Made by a program: the position numbers and the translations under genes. This document shows positions 1 through 6,408 of a DNA stretch of 6,408 nucleotides, piece after piece. The stretch's first letter is position 1, and each line of letters opens with the position of its first letter. Under the pieces are notes generated by a model that was not told where the DNA came from, did no database searches, and saw only the letters and a program-made list of their open reading frames with translations. The DNA comes from an uncultured Brevundimonas sp. Its GTDB lineage: Bacteria > Pseudomonadota > Alphaproteobacteria > Caulobacterales > Caulobacteraceae. The stretch spans positions 1-6,408 of the forward strand of contig CAMPGL010000123.1 of assembly GCA_946885435.1 (NCBI GenBank). The letters run 5' to 3'.

Positions 1-1
1 A

Positions 2-1093
2 GAGGACTACATCGAGTTCGCTGAAGTCGAGAGCGTCGCGCAGCTGGCCGGTGAGATCCCGAACCTGCTGGTGCTGCGCACCCTGTCCAAGGCCTATGGC
101 CTGGCCGGCGCGCGCGTCGGATGCCTGATCGGCGATGCGGAGGTGCTGGAGATGGCCGCCCGCGCCCTGCCGCCCTACCCCCTGCCCGGCCCTTCGATCG
201 CCGCGGCGGAACTGGCCCTGTCCGCCTCGCGCCGTCCGGTCGTCGAGGCGCGGATCGAGCTGCTCAAGTCGGAGCGCCGCCGCATGGCCGACGCGCTTGT
301 CGGCTCGCCGATGCTGACCTCGGTGCTGGAGGGCGGCGGCAACTTCCTTCTTCTCGAGACCGACGCGCCTGAGGCGCTGGCCGCCCGGCTTCGCGAGCGC
401 GGCGTGCGCGCCCGCTTTCGTCCGCAGGTCTCACCTGGCGCCCTGCGCCTGTCGATCGGGACACCGGAGGAGAACGACCTCGCCCTGGCCGCCTTGGGCG
501 TAGAGGCGCCCGCCCGCCTGACCCGCCGCGCCGAGCTCAGCCGCGACACGCGCGAGACGCGCATCTCGGTGGCGATCGACCTGGACCGGGCGGCCCCGCG
601 CCGCGTGCGGACCGGCGTCGGCTTCTACGATCACATGCTGGATCAGATCGCCTCCCACGCCGGCATCTCCCTCATCCTCGACTGCGAGGGCGACCTGGAG
701 ACCGACCCGCACCACACCGTGGAGGACAGCGCGCTGGCGCTCGGCGCGGCGCTGAAATCCGCGCTCGGCGACCGGAAAGGGATCGGCCGCTACGGCTTCG
801 TCGTGCCCATGGACGACGCCGAGGCCGCGATCAGCCTGGACCTTTCGGCGCGGCCCTTCTGCCGGTTCGAAGGTCAGTTCGCGACCGACCGCATCGGCGA
901 CTATCCCACCGCGCTCACGCCGCACGTCTTCCGCTCGCTGGCCGACAGCCTGGGCGCGGCGATCCACCTGAAGGTCACCGGCGAGGACGACCACCACAAG
1001 ACCGAGGCCTGCTTCAAGGCCTTCGGACGCGCGCTCCGCCAGGCCGTTCGGCTGGAGGGCGGAGACGTCCCCTCGACCAAGGGCGTGCTGTGA
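2..1093 (+). CDS. hisB: HisC-HisB fusion: histidinol-phosphate aminotransferase (C-terminal part) joined to imidazoleglycerol-phosphate dehydratase; 5' end outside window
   Basis: The reading frame is open from base 2 and has no start inside the window, so 363 residues of a longer protein are visible. Residues 1 to about 168 are the C-terminal part of a class I/II PLP aminotransferase of the HisC type. The PLP lysine sits in TLSKAYGLAG (Lys at bases 89-91), and the late substrate/phosphate-binding arginine region reads ALRLSIGTPEEN. After a short linker (LTRRAELSRDTRETR) comes a full-length IGPD domain, about residues 174-363. It has GFYDHMLDQIASHAG, the metal-binding DPHHTVED and DDHHKTEACFKAFG, and the terminal PSTKGVL. 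IGPD makes imidazole-acetol phosphate, and HisC transaminates it to histidinol phosphate, so the fusion joins consecutive steps. No HAD-type phosphatase domain lies between them, unlike E. coli HisB. The domain calls are secure. That this is a true fusion rests on an uninterrupted frame with no stop between domains. A separate hisB start hidden inside the frame cannot be excluded. Confidence 0.92.
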   Translation, partial: EDYIEFAEVESVAQLAGEIPNLLVLRTLSKAYGLAGARVGCLIGDAEVLEMAARALPPYPLPGPSIAAAELALSASRRPVVEARIELLKSERRRMADALVGSPMLTSVLEGGGNFLLLETDAPEALAARLRERGVRARFRPQVSPGALRLSIGTPEENDLALAALGVEAPARLTRRAELSRDTRETRISVAIDLDRAAPRRVRTGVGFYDHMLDQIASHAGISLILDCEGDLETDPHHTVEDSALALGAALKSALGDRKGIGRYGFVVPMDDAEAAISLDLSARPFCRFEGQFATDRIGDYPTALTPHVFRSLADSLGAAIHLKVTGEDDHHKTEACFKAFGRALRQAVRLEGGDVPSTKGVL

Positions 1094-1686
1094 GCCTCGT
1101 GGTCGTCGACATCGGGGTCGGCAACACCGCCTCCATGGTCTGGGCCCTTGAGCGGCTGGGCGGGCGGCCGCGGCTGTCCAGCGACACGGCCTGCATCGCC
1201 GAGGCCGAGCGACTGGTGTTCCCAGGCGTGGGCGCGGCCGGCTTCGCGGCCGGCCGGATCGCGGACCTTGGCCTGGCCGAGGTCCTTCGCGGCGTCCAGC
1301 GGCCGCTGCTCGGCGTCTGCCTGGGCATGCAGTTGCTGTTCGAGCGCAGCGAGGAAGGCGACGTAGCCGGCCTCGGTCGTCTGCCCGGGACGGTGAGCCG
1401 TCTGGAGCCCTCGCGCGACCTCCCCTCGCCGCACATGGGCTGGAACCGGCTGTCGAAGCGCGCGGAAGACCCCTTGCTGGAGGGCGTCGAGGACGGCGCC
1501 TACGCCTATTTCGTCCACGGCTACGCCGCGCCGGTCACGCCCGCGACCGTGGCGACCAGCTCATATGGTTCGGAGTTCTCCGCCGTCGTCCGTCAGGGCC
1601 AGGCCTGGGGCTGCCAGTTCCACCCGGAGCGGTCCGGGCCCGTCGGCGCCCGCATCCTGCGCAATTTCCTGGACCTGCCATGCTGA
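1090..1686 (+). CDS. hisH: Imidazole glycerol phosphate synthase, glutaminase subunit HisH
   Basis: A class I glutamine amidotransferase of 198 residues, the normal HisH size. It hydrolyses glutamine and passes ammonia to HisF within the IGP synthase heterodimer in the cytoplasm. The N-terminus VVVDIGVGNTASM and the oxyanion region VFPGVGA (43-49) are typical. The nucleophile is Cys77 in GVCLGMQLLF, completed by His178 and Glu180 in CQFHPERSG; the HisH hallmark PHMGWN is at 114-119. The start is GTG, whose bases overlap the hisB stop (GTGA). An AAGGG at 1079-1083 lies 6 bases upstream and supports this start and translational coupling. The 3' end overlaps hisA by 7 bases. No key residue is missing. 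Confidence 0.96.
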   Translation: MSLVVVDIGVGNTASMVWALERLGGRPRLSSDTACIAEAERLVFPGVGAAGFAAGRIADLGLAEVLRGVQRPLLGVCLGMQLLFERSEEGDVAGLGRLPGTVSRLEPSRDLPSPHMGWNRLSKRAEDPLLEGVEDGAYAYFVHGYAAPVTPATVATSSYGSEFSAVVRQGQAWGCQFHPERSGPVGARILRNFLDLPC

Positions 1687-2397
1687 TCTATCCAGCCATC
1701 GACCTGCGCGCAGGCGAGTGCGTGCGGCTGCTGCACGGCCGCTTCGACGCCGTCACCCGCTATGACGCCGATCCCCTCGCCCGTCTGGCCGCCTTCGAGG
1801 CGGCTGGCGCTGAGTGGGTCCACATCGTCGACCTCGACGGCGCCGAGGCCGGCGAGCCGCGGCAATATGAGCTGATCGCCCGCATGGCTGCGGCGGGCGG
1901 CGTGCGTATCCAGACCGGCGGCGGGGTGCGCAAGGAGGAGGATGTCGCCCGCCTGCTCGACGCCGGCGCCGAGCGCGTGGTCGTCGGGAGCCTGGCGGTG
2001 CGGCGGCCCGACACCGTGATTGAATGGCTGAACCGCTTCGGCGCGGATCGGGTGACGCTGGCGCTGGACGTGCGGATGATCGACGGCGCGCCGGTGGTCG
2101 CCACCGACGGCTGGACCAAGGGCTCGGGCCTGTCGCTGTGGCAGGCGTTGCACCGTCTGTCGACGGGCCGGCCCCGGCACATGCTGGTCACCGAGATCTC
2201 GCGCGACGGCGCCCTGACCGGGCCCGACCTCGAACTCGCCCGCGAGATCGTCCGGCGGCAACCGGACCTCGCCTACCAGGCCTCCGGCGGCGTGGCCTCG
2301 CTCTCCGACCTCGCCGCCCTGAAGGCCGCCGGCGCCACCGGCGCGATCGTGGGCCGCGCGCTCTACGAGGGCCGCTTCACGCTCGAGGAGGCGCTTG

Positions 2398-2408
<11 letters not shown>
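1680..2408 (+). CDS. hisA: ProFAR isomerase HisA (1-(5-phosphoribosyl)-5-[(5-phosphoribosylamino)methylideneamino]imidazole-4-carboxamide isomerase)
   Basis: A (beta/alpha)8-barrel enzyme of 242 residues that performs the Amadori rearrangement of ProFAR to PRFAR, the substrate of HisF-HisH. The catalytic acid/base pair is visible as Asp8 (YPAIDLRAG) and Asp130 (LALDVR). The two phosphate-binding half-barrel signatures are QTGGGVRKEEDV (78-89) and ASGGVASLSDL (201-211), with VGRALYEGRFTLEEAL near the end. The internal TEISRDGALTG (171-181) is the typical strand-6 region. The ATG lies inside the last codons of hisH. There is no convincing Shine-Dalgarno immediately upstream, so translation is probably coupled to hisH. 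The tail overlaps hisF by 11 bases. Confidence 0.96.
2385..2391 (+). promoter_or_regulatory. Ribosome binding site of hisF, deciding its start
   Basis: GAGGAGG inside the end of hisA is a strong Shine-Dalgarno match. Its 3' end is 6 bases from GTG 2398 and only 3 bases from TTG 2395, so it favours the GTG start. Confidence 0.7.
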
Positions 2409-3140
<732 letters not shown>

Positions 3141-3165
<25 letters not shown>

Positions 3166-3791
3166 CCCTGGCCGACCTCGACCGCCTCGACTGGAGCAAG
3201 AGCGCCGACGGCCTGCTGCCCGCCGTCGTCCAGGACTCCGCGACCCTGCAGGTGCTGATGCAGGCCTGGATGAACCGTGACGCGCTCGCGGAGACGCTGG
3301 AAAGCGACGAGGCCACGTTCTGGTCGCGCAGCCGCGAGTCGCGTTGGCGCAAGGGCGAGACCTCCGGCAACCGCCTGCGCGTCGTCCAAGTCCTGACCGA
3401 CTGCGACGCCGACAGCCTGCTGGTCCTGGCCGAGCCGATGGGCCCCGCCTGCCACGAGGGGACGGCCAGTTGCTTCGGAAGCGAGGACGCGCCCGGCCTC
3501 GGCTGGCTCGCCCGGCTGGAGCAGACCATCGCCGCCCGCCAGGGCGCCGACCCCGCCTCCAGCTACACGGCCCGCCTCTTCGCCTCCGGTCCGACCCGCA
3601 TCGCCCAGAAGGTCGGCGAGGAAGGCGTCGAGACCGCGCTGGCCGGGGCCGCCGGCCCGGACGACCAGCTCCGCGAGGAGGCCGCCGACCTGCTGTTTCA
3701 CCTGCTGGTCCTCCTCCGCTCGCGCGGCCTCGGGCTCGACGCTGTGGTGGAGACGCTGAGGCGCCGCGACAAAGGCGTGGCTCAGAACTAG
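3141..3791 (+). CDS. hisI: Bifunctional phosphoribosyl-AMP cyclohydrolase / phosphoribosyl-ATP pyrophosphatase HisIE
   Basis: A 216-residue fusion carrying steps 2 and 3 of the pathway. Residues about 1-115 are the PRA-CH (HisI) domain: [10 protein letters not shown], a [17 protein letters not shown] substrate loop, and metal-ligand cysteines Cys88 (TDCDADSLL), Cys104 (GPACHEGT) and Cys111 (SCFG). Residues about 122-210 are the HisE pyrophosphatase: [10 protein letters not shown], then the acidic [16 protein letters not shown] helix and [14 protein letters not shown], which together supply the Mg-binding Glu/Asp residues. All expected metal ligands are present. Length and layout match E. coli HisIE; in most alphaproteobacteria hisI and hisE are separate genes. 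The ATG lies inside hisF, with AAAGG (3128-3132) 8 bases upstream. It is the last his gene, and no terminator hairpin is obvious after the TAG. Confidence 0.95.
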
Positions 3792-3795
3792 GGCG

Positions 3796-3830
3796 TGGCG
3801 AGGGGCTGCGGGCGGCGCTACGCTCCGGCG
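3796..3830 (+). promoter_or_regulatory. Possible leaderless promoter for the ketosynthase III gene
   Basis: The 39 bases between hisI and the ATG at 3831 contain no good Shine-Dalgarno close to the ATG. They do contain TACGCT (3819-3824), a plausible sigma70 -10 hexamer, ending 6 bases before the ATG. Transcription would then begin at or next to the A of the ATG, giving a leaderless mRNA, which is common in Caulobacterales and xanthomonads. A -35 candidate, TGGCGA (3796-3801), is spaced 17 bases away but matches TTGACA at only 3 of 6 positions. The idea is therefore weak on the -35 side. Confidence 0.35.
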
Positions 3831-4835
3831 ATGCACGCTCCCACGCCCCTGACCATCGCCGGCGCCGGTGTCTATCTGCCGCGCGAGCGGCGGGCGTCTG
3901 CGGAGCTGGACAGGCGTTTCGGTCAGGCCGAGGGCTGGACCGAAACGCAGTTCGGGATCCGGTCTCGCGGCGTAGCGGCGGACGACGAGACCACCTCCTT
4001 CATGGCCGCGCGCGCGGCGGAAGCGGCCTTGGCGCAGGCGGGCTGGGCGGCCACGGACATCAACGCCCTGATCGGCGCCTGCGGGGTGATGGAGCAGCCC
4101 ATACCGGGCGTTTCGATCCTGGTGCAGGAGCGACTGGGCCTCGGCCGCTCGGGCGTCTGGGCCTTCGATGTCAACCAGACCTGCCTGTCATTCCTGACCG
4201 CGCTCGATGTCGTGGCCATGGGCTTTTCGACGGGGCGGTTCCGGCGCGCGCTGGTGGTGTCGAGCGACATCGCCTCGGCCGGACTCGACTGGAGCAACCC
4301 GGCGTCCTCGGCCATCTTCGGCGACGGGGCGGCGGCCTTCTGCTTCGAGGCGGCGGACGACCCCGACGGCCCGGCGCTCCTGTCGCGAGGTTTCGAGAGC
4401 TATGGCGAGGGCAAGGACCTGGCCACGCTGCGCTCGGGCGGGACGCGGCTGAGGATCGAGGACGGGCTGGAGGCCCTGACGGCCGGAGCGCGGTTCGAGA
4501 TGGACGCCTTCGGCATCTTCAAGGCCGCCGCGCGCCGCCTGCCGCCGCTGGTCGACAGGGTGTTGGCCGACGCTGGCCTGACCCGCGAGACGGTCGATCT
4601 CGTCATCTGCCACCAGGCCAGCCACCCGGGGGTCGAGCACATCCGGCGGCTGATGGGCGGGGATCCGCAGCGGGTCATCGACATCTTCGCCGACCACGGC
4701 AACCAGATCGCGGCGTCCCTGCCGACCGTTCTGGCTCGAGCGCGCGAGGCGGGACGCGTGCGGCCGGGCACGACCCTGCTGCTTCTGGGAACGGCGGCCG
4801 GGATCAGCGCCGGCGCCGTGGTGCTGCGCGCTTGA
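3831..4835 (+). CDS. 3-oxoacyl-ACP synthase III family (FabH/OleA-like) condensing enzyme
   Basis: A 334-residue thiolase-fold enzyme of the KAS III family. It is expected to form a carbon-carbon bond between an acyl thioester and a malonyl (or second acyl) unit. The catalytic triad is visible: Cys118 in DVNQTCLSFL, His261 in ICHQASHPG and Asn291 in HGNQIAAS, together with FGDGAAAF (163-170) and the C-terminal LLLGTAAGISAGAVVL. The start is placed at ATG 3831 because homologous sequence begins there (LTIAGAGVYLPRER). An in-frame GTG at 3795 would add 12 residues that do not look like the family. The next gene overlaps its stop and encodes a 3beta-HSD/OleD-like reductase, a pairing seen in ole (long-chain olefin) loci. 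However, the glutamate OleA uses in its YLEP-type loop seems to be absent (QPIPG here), so I do not call it oleA. It is more likely a secondary fatty-acid/polyketide-type KAS III than housekeeping FabH, because it lacks the usual plsX-fabH neighbours. Substrate unknown. Confidence 0.88.
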   Translation: MHAPTPLTIAGAGVYLPRERRASAELDRRFGQAEGWTETQFGIRSRGVAADDETTSFMAARAAEAALAQAGWAATDINALIGACGVMEQPIPGVSILVQERLGLGRSGVWAFDVNQTCLSFLTALDVVAMGFSTGRFRRALVVSSDIASAGLDWSNPASSAIFGDGAAAFCFEAADDPDGPALLSRGFESYGEGKDLATLRSGGTRLRIEDGLEALTAGARFEMDAFGIFKAAARRLPPLVDRVLADAGLTRETVDLVICHQASHPGVEHIRRLMGGDPQRVIDIFADHGNQIAASLPTVLARAREAGRVRPGTTLLLLGTAAGISAGAVVLRA

Positions 4836-5182
4836 GCCGGCGCGCGCTCGTCACCGGGGCCACCGGCGGGCTGGGGCTGGCCCTCGTCGAGACCCTGCTG
4901 GCCGAGGGCTATGTGGTGCGAGCGACGGGCCGGCGACAGTCGGTCGCCCCCCGCCTGGCCGCCCTCGGCGCCGAGGTTGTGCTGGCCGACCTGGAGCAGG
5001 CCGATCCAGCGCCGCTCTGCCAAGGCATGGACGTGGTCTTTCACGCCGCGGCCCTGTCGAGCCCTTGGGGGCCTGACGCAGTCTTCCAGCGCGCCAATGT
5101 GATCGCGACCGACCGCCTGCTGGCGGCCGCGCGGGCGGCGGGCGTGGCGCTGGTCCTGTTCGCGGCGGCCGCGTCGTGCTAG
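4832..5182 (+). CDS. NAD(P)-dependent epimerase/3beta-HSD-like reductase, C-terminally truncated at the chimeric joint
   Basis: The N-terminal 110 or so residues of an extended short-chain dehydrogenase. It begins MSRRALVTGATGGLGLALVE with the Rossmann nucleotide motif TGATGGLG. ADLEQADPAPLCQGMDVV follows, and then FHAAALSSPWGP, the typical HxAA segment after strand 4. The best resemblance is to 3beta-HSD/OleD-type proteins acting on beta-keto substrates, which would fit the ketosynthase immediately upstream. The start is TTG, overlapping the upstream stop as TTGA, so the two are probably translationally coupled. Family members are about 320-340 residues. Here the frame stops after 116, before the catalytic Ser and YxxxK can appear. 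After RAAGVALVLF the expected SSPS-like strand is replaced by AAAASC and a TAG. The truncation coincides with the joint to unrelated DNA, so the product as written cannot be a working enzyme. Confidence 0.8.
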   Translation: MSRRALVTGATGGLGLALVETLLAEGYVVRATGRRQSVAPRLAALGAEVVLADLEQADPAPLCQGMDVVFHAAALSSPWGPDAVFQRANVIATDRLLAAARAAGVALVLFAAAASC

Positions 5183-5190
5183 CAGGCCTG
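5158..5190. other. Probable chimeric joint between two unrelated DNA sources
   Basis: The reductase stops resembling its family after about base 5160, and the LC7 protein is recognisable only from about 5189 on (CGRLLRECGAHC). Both genes are thus cut at the same place, one losing its 3' part and the other its start. Hand counts of G+C in 60-base lines are 47/60 at 541-600, 40/60 at 4681-4740 and 48/60 at 5101-5160 on the left. On the right they are 36/60 at 5281-5340, 37/60 at 5401-5460, 31/60 at 6001-6060 and 33/60 at 6061-6120. No inverted repeats, direct target duplication, transposase or tRNA mark the joint. The exact breakpoint cannot be fixed from sequence alone. Confidence 0.75.
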
Positions 5191-5611
5191 CGGGCGCCTG
5201 CTGCGGGAGTGCGGGGCGCATTGCGCCCTGCTGGTCGATCGCGGGGGTCAGCTTCTCACGCAGGCCGGCGGACGCCCGTCATTCGATGCCACCACGTTCG
5301 CCACGCTGACCGCGGCCGATTTCAGCGCGAATGACCAGTTGGCGAGACTGCTGGGCGAGGACGAATTCACGAGCCTCTTCCACCAGGGCGACCGCGAATC
5401 GATGTTCGTGTCCGACATCGCGGGGAGCATGATCCTCGTGGTGCTCTTCGACGCCCGCATTGCGCTCGGACTCGTCAGGCTTCGCCTGCGCCCCGTCCTC
5501 GAGGACCTCGCCCGCATCGTCGACGCCAGGTTGGCGCGCGACGGAACGGCCGCCTCGCGGCCCGCCATCCTGGCCGGAGCCGACGAGGAAATCGATCGGC
5601 TCTTTCAGTAA
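5183..5611 (+). CDS. Roadblock/LC7 domain protein (MglB-like), 5'-truncated fragment
   Basis: The frame following the TAG at 5180-5182 gives 142 residues of a Roadblock/LC7 protein without a start codon. Features include RLLRECGAHCALLVDRGG, QLLTQAGG, FDATTFATLTAADFSANDQLARLLGEDEF, then SLFHQGDRESMF, an ILVVLFDA strand and LGLVRLRLRP. The first possible start codon in frame is a TTG at 5339, which lies in the middle of the domain and would delete its first strands and helix, so it is not a credible start. A few N-terminal residues up to a few tens are missing. LC7 proteins of the MglB type act as GTPase-activating partners of MglA. The stop codon overlaps the ribosome binding site of the mglA gene 12 bases downstream, which supports a functional pair in the source organism. 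The C-terminal tail (about residues 110-142) extends past the domain and looks unstructured. Confidence 0.78.
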   Translation, partial: QACGRLLRECGAHCALLVDRGGQLLTQAGGRPSFDATTFATLTAADFSANDQLARLLGEDEFTSLFHQGDRESMFVSDIAGSMILVVLFDARIALGLVRLRLRPVLEDLARIVDARLARDGTAASRPAILAGADEEIDRLFQ

Positions 5612-5616
5612 GGAAG
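5611..5616 (+). promoter_or_regulatory. Ribosome binding site of the MglA gene
   Basis: AGGAAG, starting on the last base of the LC7 stop codon, lies 7 bases before ATG 5624. It selects that ATG over the in-frame ATG at 5630 and indicates translation coupled to the LC7 gene. Confidence 0.75.
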
Positions 5617-5623
5617 CACGCGC

Positions 5624-6301
5624 ATGTCGATGATCAACTACGCGTCCCGGGAGATCAACTGCAAGCTCGTGTACTACGGGCCGGGGCTGGGCGGGAAGAC
5701 GACCAATCTGGAGCACGTGTACAAGAAGGTCTCACCGAGCACGCGCGGTAAGCTGATTTCGCTCGCTACCGAAACCGAACGCACGCTCTTCTTCGACTTT
5801 CTTCCAGTCGATCTCGGGACCATTCGCGGGTTCAAGACGCGATTTCATCTCTACACGGTTCCGGGCCAGGTGTATTACAACGCCAGTCGCAAGCTCATCC
5901 TCAAGGGAGTCGATGGCGTGGTTTTTGTAGCGGATTCCCAGGTGGATCGCATGGAAGCGAACCAGGAGTCCATGCAGAACCTGTACGACAACATGGCCGA
6001 GTACGGCTACGACCTGACGAAGATGCCTTTCGTCATCCAGTACAACAAACGGGATCTTCCGACTGCTGCACCGATATCAGAGCTGCAACAAGCGCTGAAT
6101 CCCGGATGGGAAGTCACTGATGCGGAGAAGCAACGGTTGTCGCCTGACCCCTACCACGCCGGTGAGTACCTGACGTCGCAACTCGAGTCAGGCGAATGGA
6201 TCGAACGTGCGACGCATTTCGAGGCGGTAGCGGTGACGGGGGATGGTGTATTCGATACTTTGAAGGCGATCTCCAAGCTCGTTCTGAAGACGCTCAGTTG
6301 A
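5624..6301 (+). CDS. mglA: MglA-type small Ras-like GTPase
   Basis: A 225-residue cytoplasmic Ras-superfamily GTPase of the MglA family, which in Myxococcus sets cell polarity together with the LC7 protein MglB. The start [14 protein letters not shown] is characteristic. The P-loop is [10 protein letters not shown] (19-28). The switch 1 region has Thr54 in [15 protein letters not shown]. Switch 2 carries the MglA-specific TVPGQ (78-82) in place of the DxxGQ of other small GTPases. The base-specificity motif is NKRD (141-144), and [13 protein letters not shown] is the G5 region. Myxococcus MglA is 195 residues. The extra length here is an insert at about 160-196 ([14 protein letters not shown] to GEWIERATH) before the G5 strand. 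Codon choice becomes more A/T-tolerant along the gene than in the his genes. The role in this organism is not shown, and mglA does not by itself imply gliding. Confidence 0.93.
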   Translation: MSMINYASREINCKLVYYGPGLGGKTTNLEHVYKKVSPSTRGKLISLATETERTLFFDFLPVDLGTIRGFKTRFHLYTVPGQVYYNASRKLILKGVDGVVFVADSQVDRMEANQESMQNLYDNMAEYGYDLTKMPFVIQYNKRDLPTAAPISELQQALNPGWEVTDAEKQRLSPDPYHAGEYLTSQLESGEWIERATHFEAVAVTGDGVFDTLKAISKLVLKTLS

Positions 6302-6315
6302 GGATCCGGGGTGTG

Positions 6316-6408
6316 ATGAATCTGCCGAATGCGATCACGATATCGAGGATAGCTGCCACCCCGATCATCGCCACACTCGTGATCAATTCGGCCTGGTTAC
6401 CTCGACTA
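6316..6408 (+). CDS. pgsA: CDP-diacylglycerol-glycerol-3-phosphate 3-phosphatidyltransferase, N-terminal fragment (runs off window)
   Basis: Thirty-one codons are visible. They begin MNLPNAITISRIAATPII and continue into a hydrophobic stretch, the expected first membrane helix. The MNLPNxxTxSRI opening is typical of PgsA, the integral membrane enzyme that makes phosphatidylglycerophosphate. The catalytic DGxxAR motif lies beyond the window, so the exact CDP-alcohol phosphatidyltransferase is not proven. ATG 6316 is preferred. GTG 6313 and TTG 6298 are in-frame alternatives, the latter overlapping the mglA stop. A GAGGA near 6300-6304 is somewhat far (11 bases) from the ATG. The 14-base gap to mglA suggests one transcript. 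Confidence 0.75.
   Translation, partial: MNLPNAITISRIAATPIIATLVINSAWLPRL

Noticed and set aside
3795..3830. GTG 3795 as the start of the ketosynthase
   Set aside because: It adds 12 residues (GCGRRYAPA-like) with no family resemblance, and it would begin 4 bases after the hisI stop without a suitable Shine-Dalgarno. ATG 3831 fits the family N-terminus.
3789..3831. Rho-independent terminator after hisI
   Set aside because: The short GC-rich spacer has no clear hairpin followed by a T-run.
3344..4831. A long open frame on the + strand running through hisI and the ketosynthase gene into the reductase frame
   Set aside because: It is a GC-driven shadow frame of Arg/Gly/Pro-rich composition. 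Only the part from TTG 4832 has recognisable protein features.
5123..5172. Two NotI sites (GCGGCCGC at 5123-5130 and 5165-5172) beside the joint, suggesting a cloning ligation
   Set aside because: Such sites are frequent by chance in sequence of about 75-80% GC, and the first lies inside normal reductase coding sequence. It is not evidence by itself.
5180..5182. TAG as a readthrough or recoded codon joining the reductase and LC7 in one protein
   Set aside because: Both parts are incomplete at this point and come from unrelated families. A chimeric joint explains this more simply, and no recoding signal is visible.

Overview
The window holds two blocks of DNA that do not appear to belong together, joined at about position 5160-5190. 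No novel multi-gene system is evident. The most notable items are the joint itself, a HisC-HisB fusion, and a ketosynthase III/reductase pair cut off by the joint.

Block 1 (1 to about 5160) is very GC-rich and reads entirely rightward. It carries the distal part of a histidine operon in the Escherichia coli order: hisC (3' part) fused to hisB, then hisH, hisA, hisF and a bifunctional hisI-hisE gene. Adjacent genes overlap by 4 to 25 bases. Together these cover steps 2-7 of the pathway: HisIE (PR-ATP to ProFAR), HisA (ProFAR to PRFAR), HisF-HisH (PRFAR plus glutamine to IGP and AICAR), the HisB domain (IGP to imidazole-acetol phosphate) and the HisC domain (to histidinol phosphate). hisG, hisD and a histidinol-phosphate phosphatase are not in the window; hisG and hisD would be expected to the left. 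After a 39-base gap with a possible leaderless promoter come a KAS III (FabH/OleA superfamily) gene and, overlapping it by 4 bases, the first 110 or so codons of a 3beta-HSD/OleD-like NAD(P)-dependent reductase. HisF and HisIE look like the gammaproteobacterial type, so the source is a high-GC proteobacterium: a gammaproteobacterium such as a xanthomonad, or an alphaproteobacterium with a gamma-type operon. The window does not decide between these.

Block 2 (about 5183 to 6408) has lower GC. It contains a Roadblock/LC7 (MglB-like) gene without its 5' end, a complete MglA-type small GTPase gene preceded by a strong ribosome binding site, and the first 31 codons of a phosphatidylglycerophosphate synthase (pgsA). 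The protein style suggests Gemmatimonadota or another non-proteobacterial lineage with MglAB; this is a judgement by eye.

At the joint the reductase loses its C-terminal two thirds and the LC7 gene loses its start codon. They lie in the same frame, separated by one TAG. Two unrelated genes cut at the same point, together with the change in composition and apparent taxonomy, fit an assembly or cloning chimera best. A real recombination event is the alternative. The gene order of block 1 should not be used as context for block 2. No RNA genes, CRISPR arrays, insertion sequences or convincing terminators were seen, and no gene-free stretch exceeds 300 bases.
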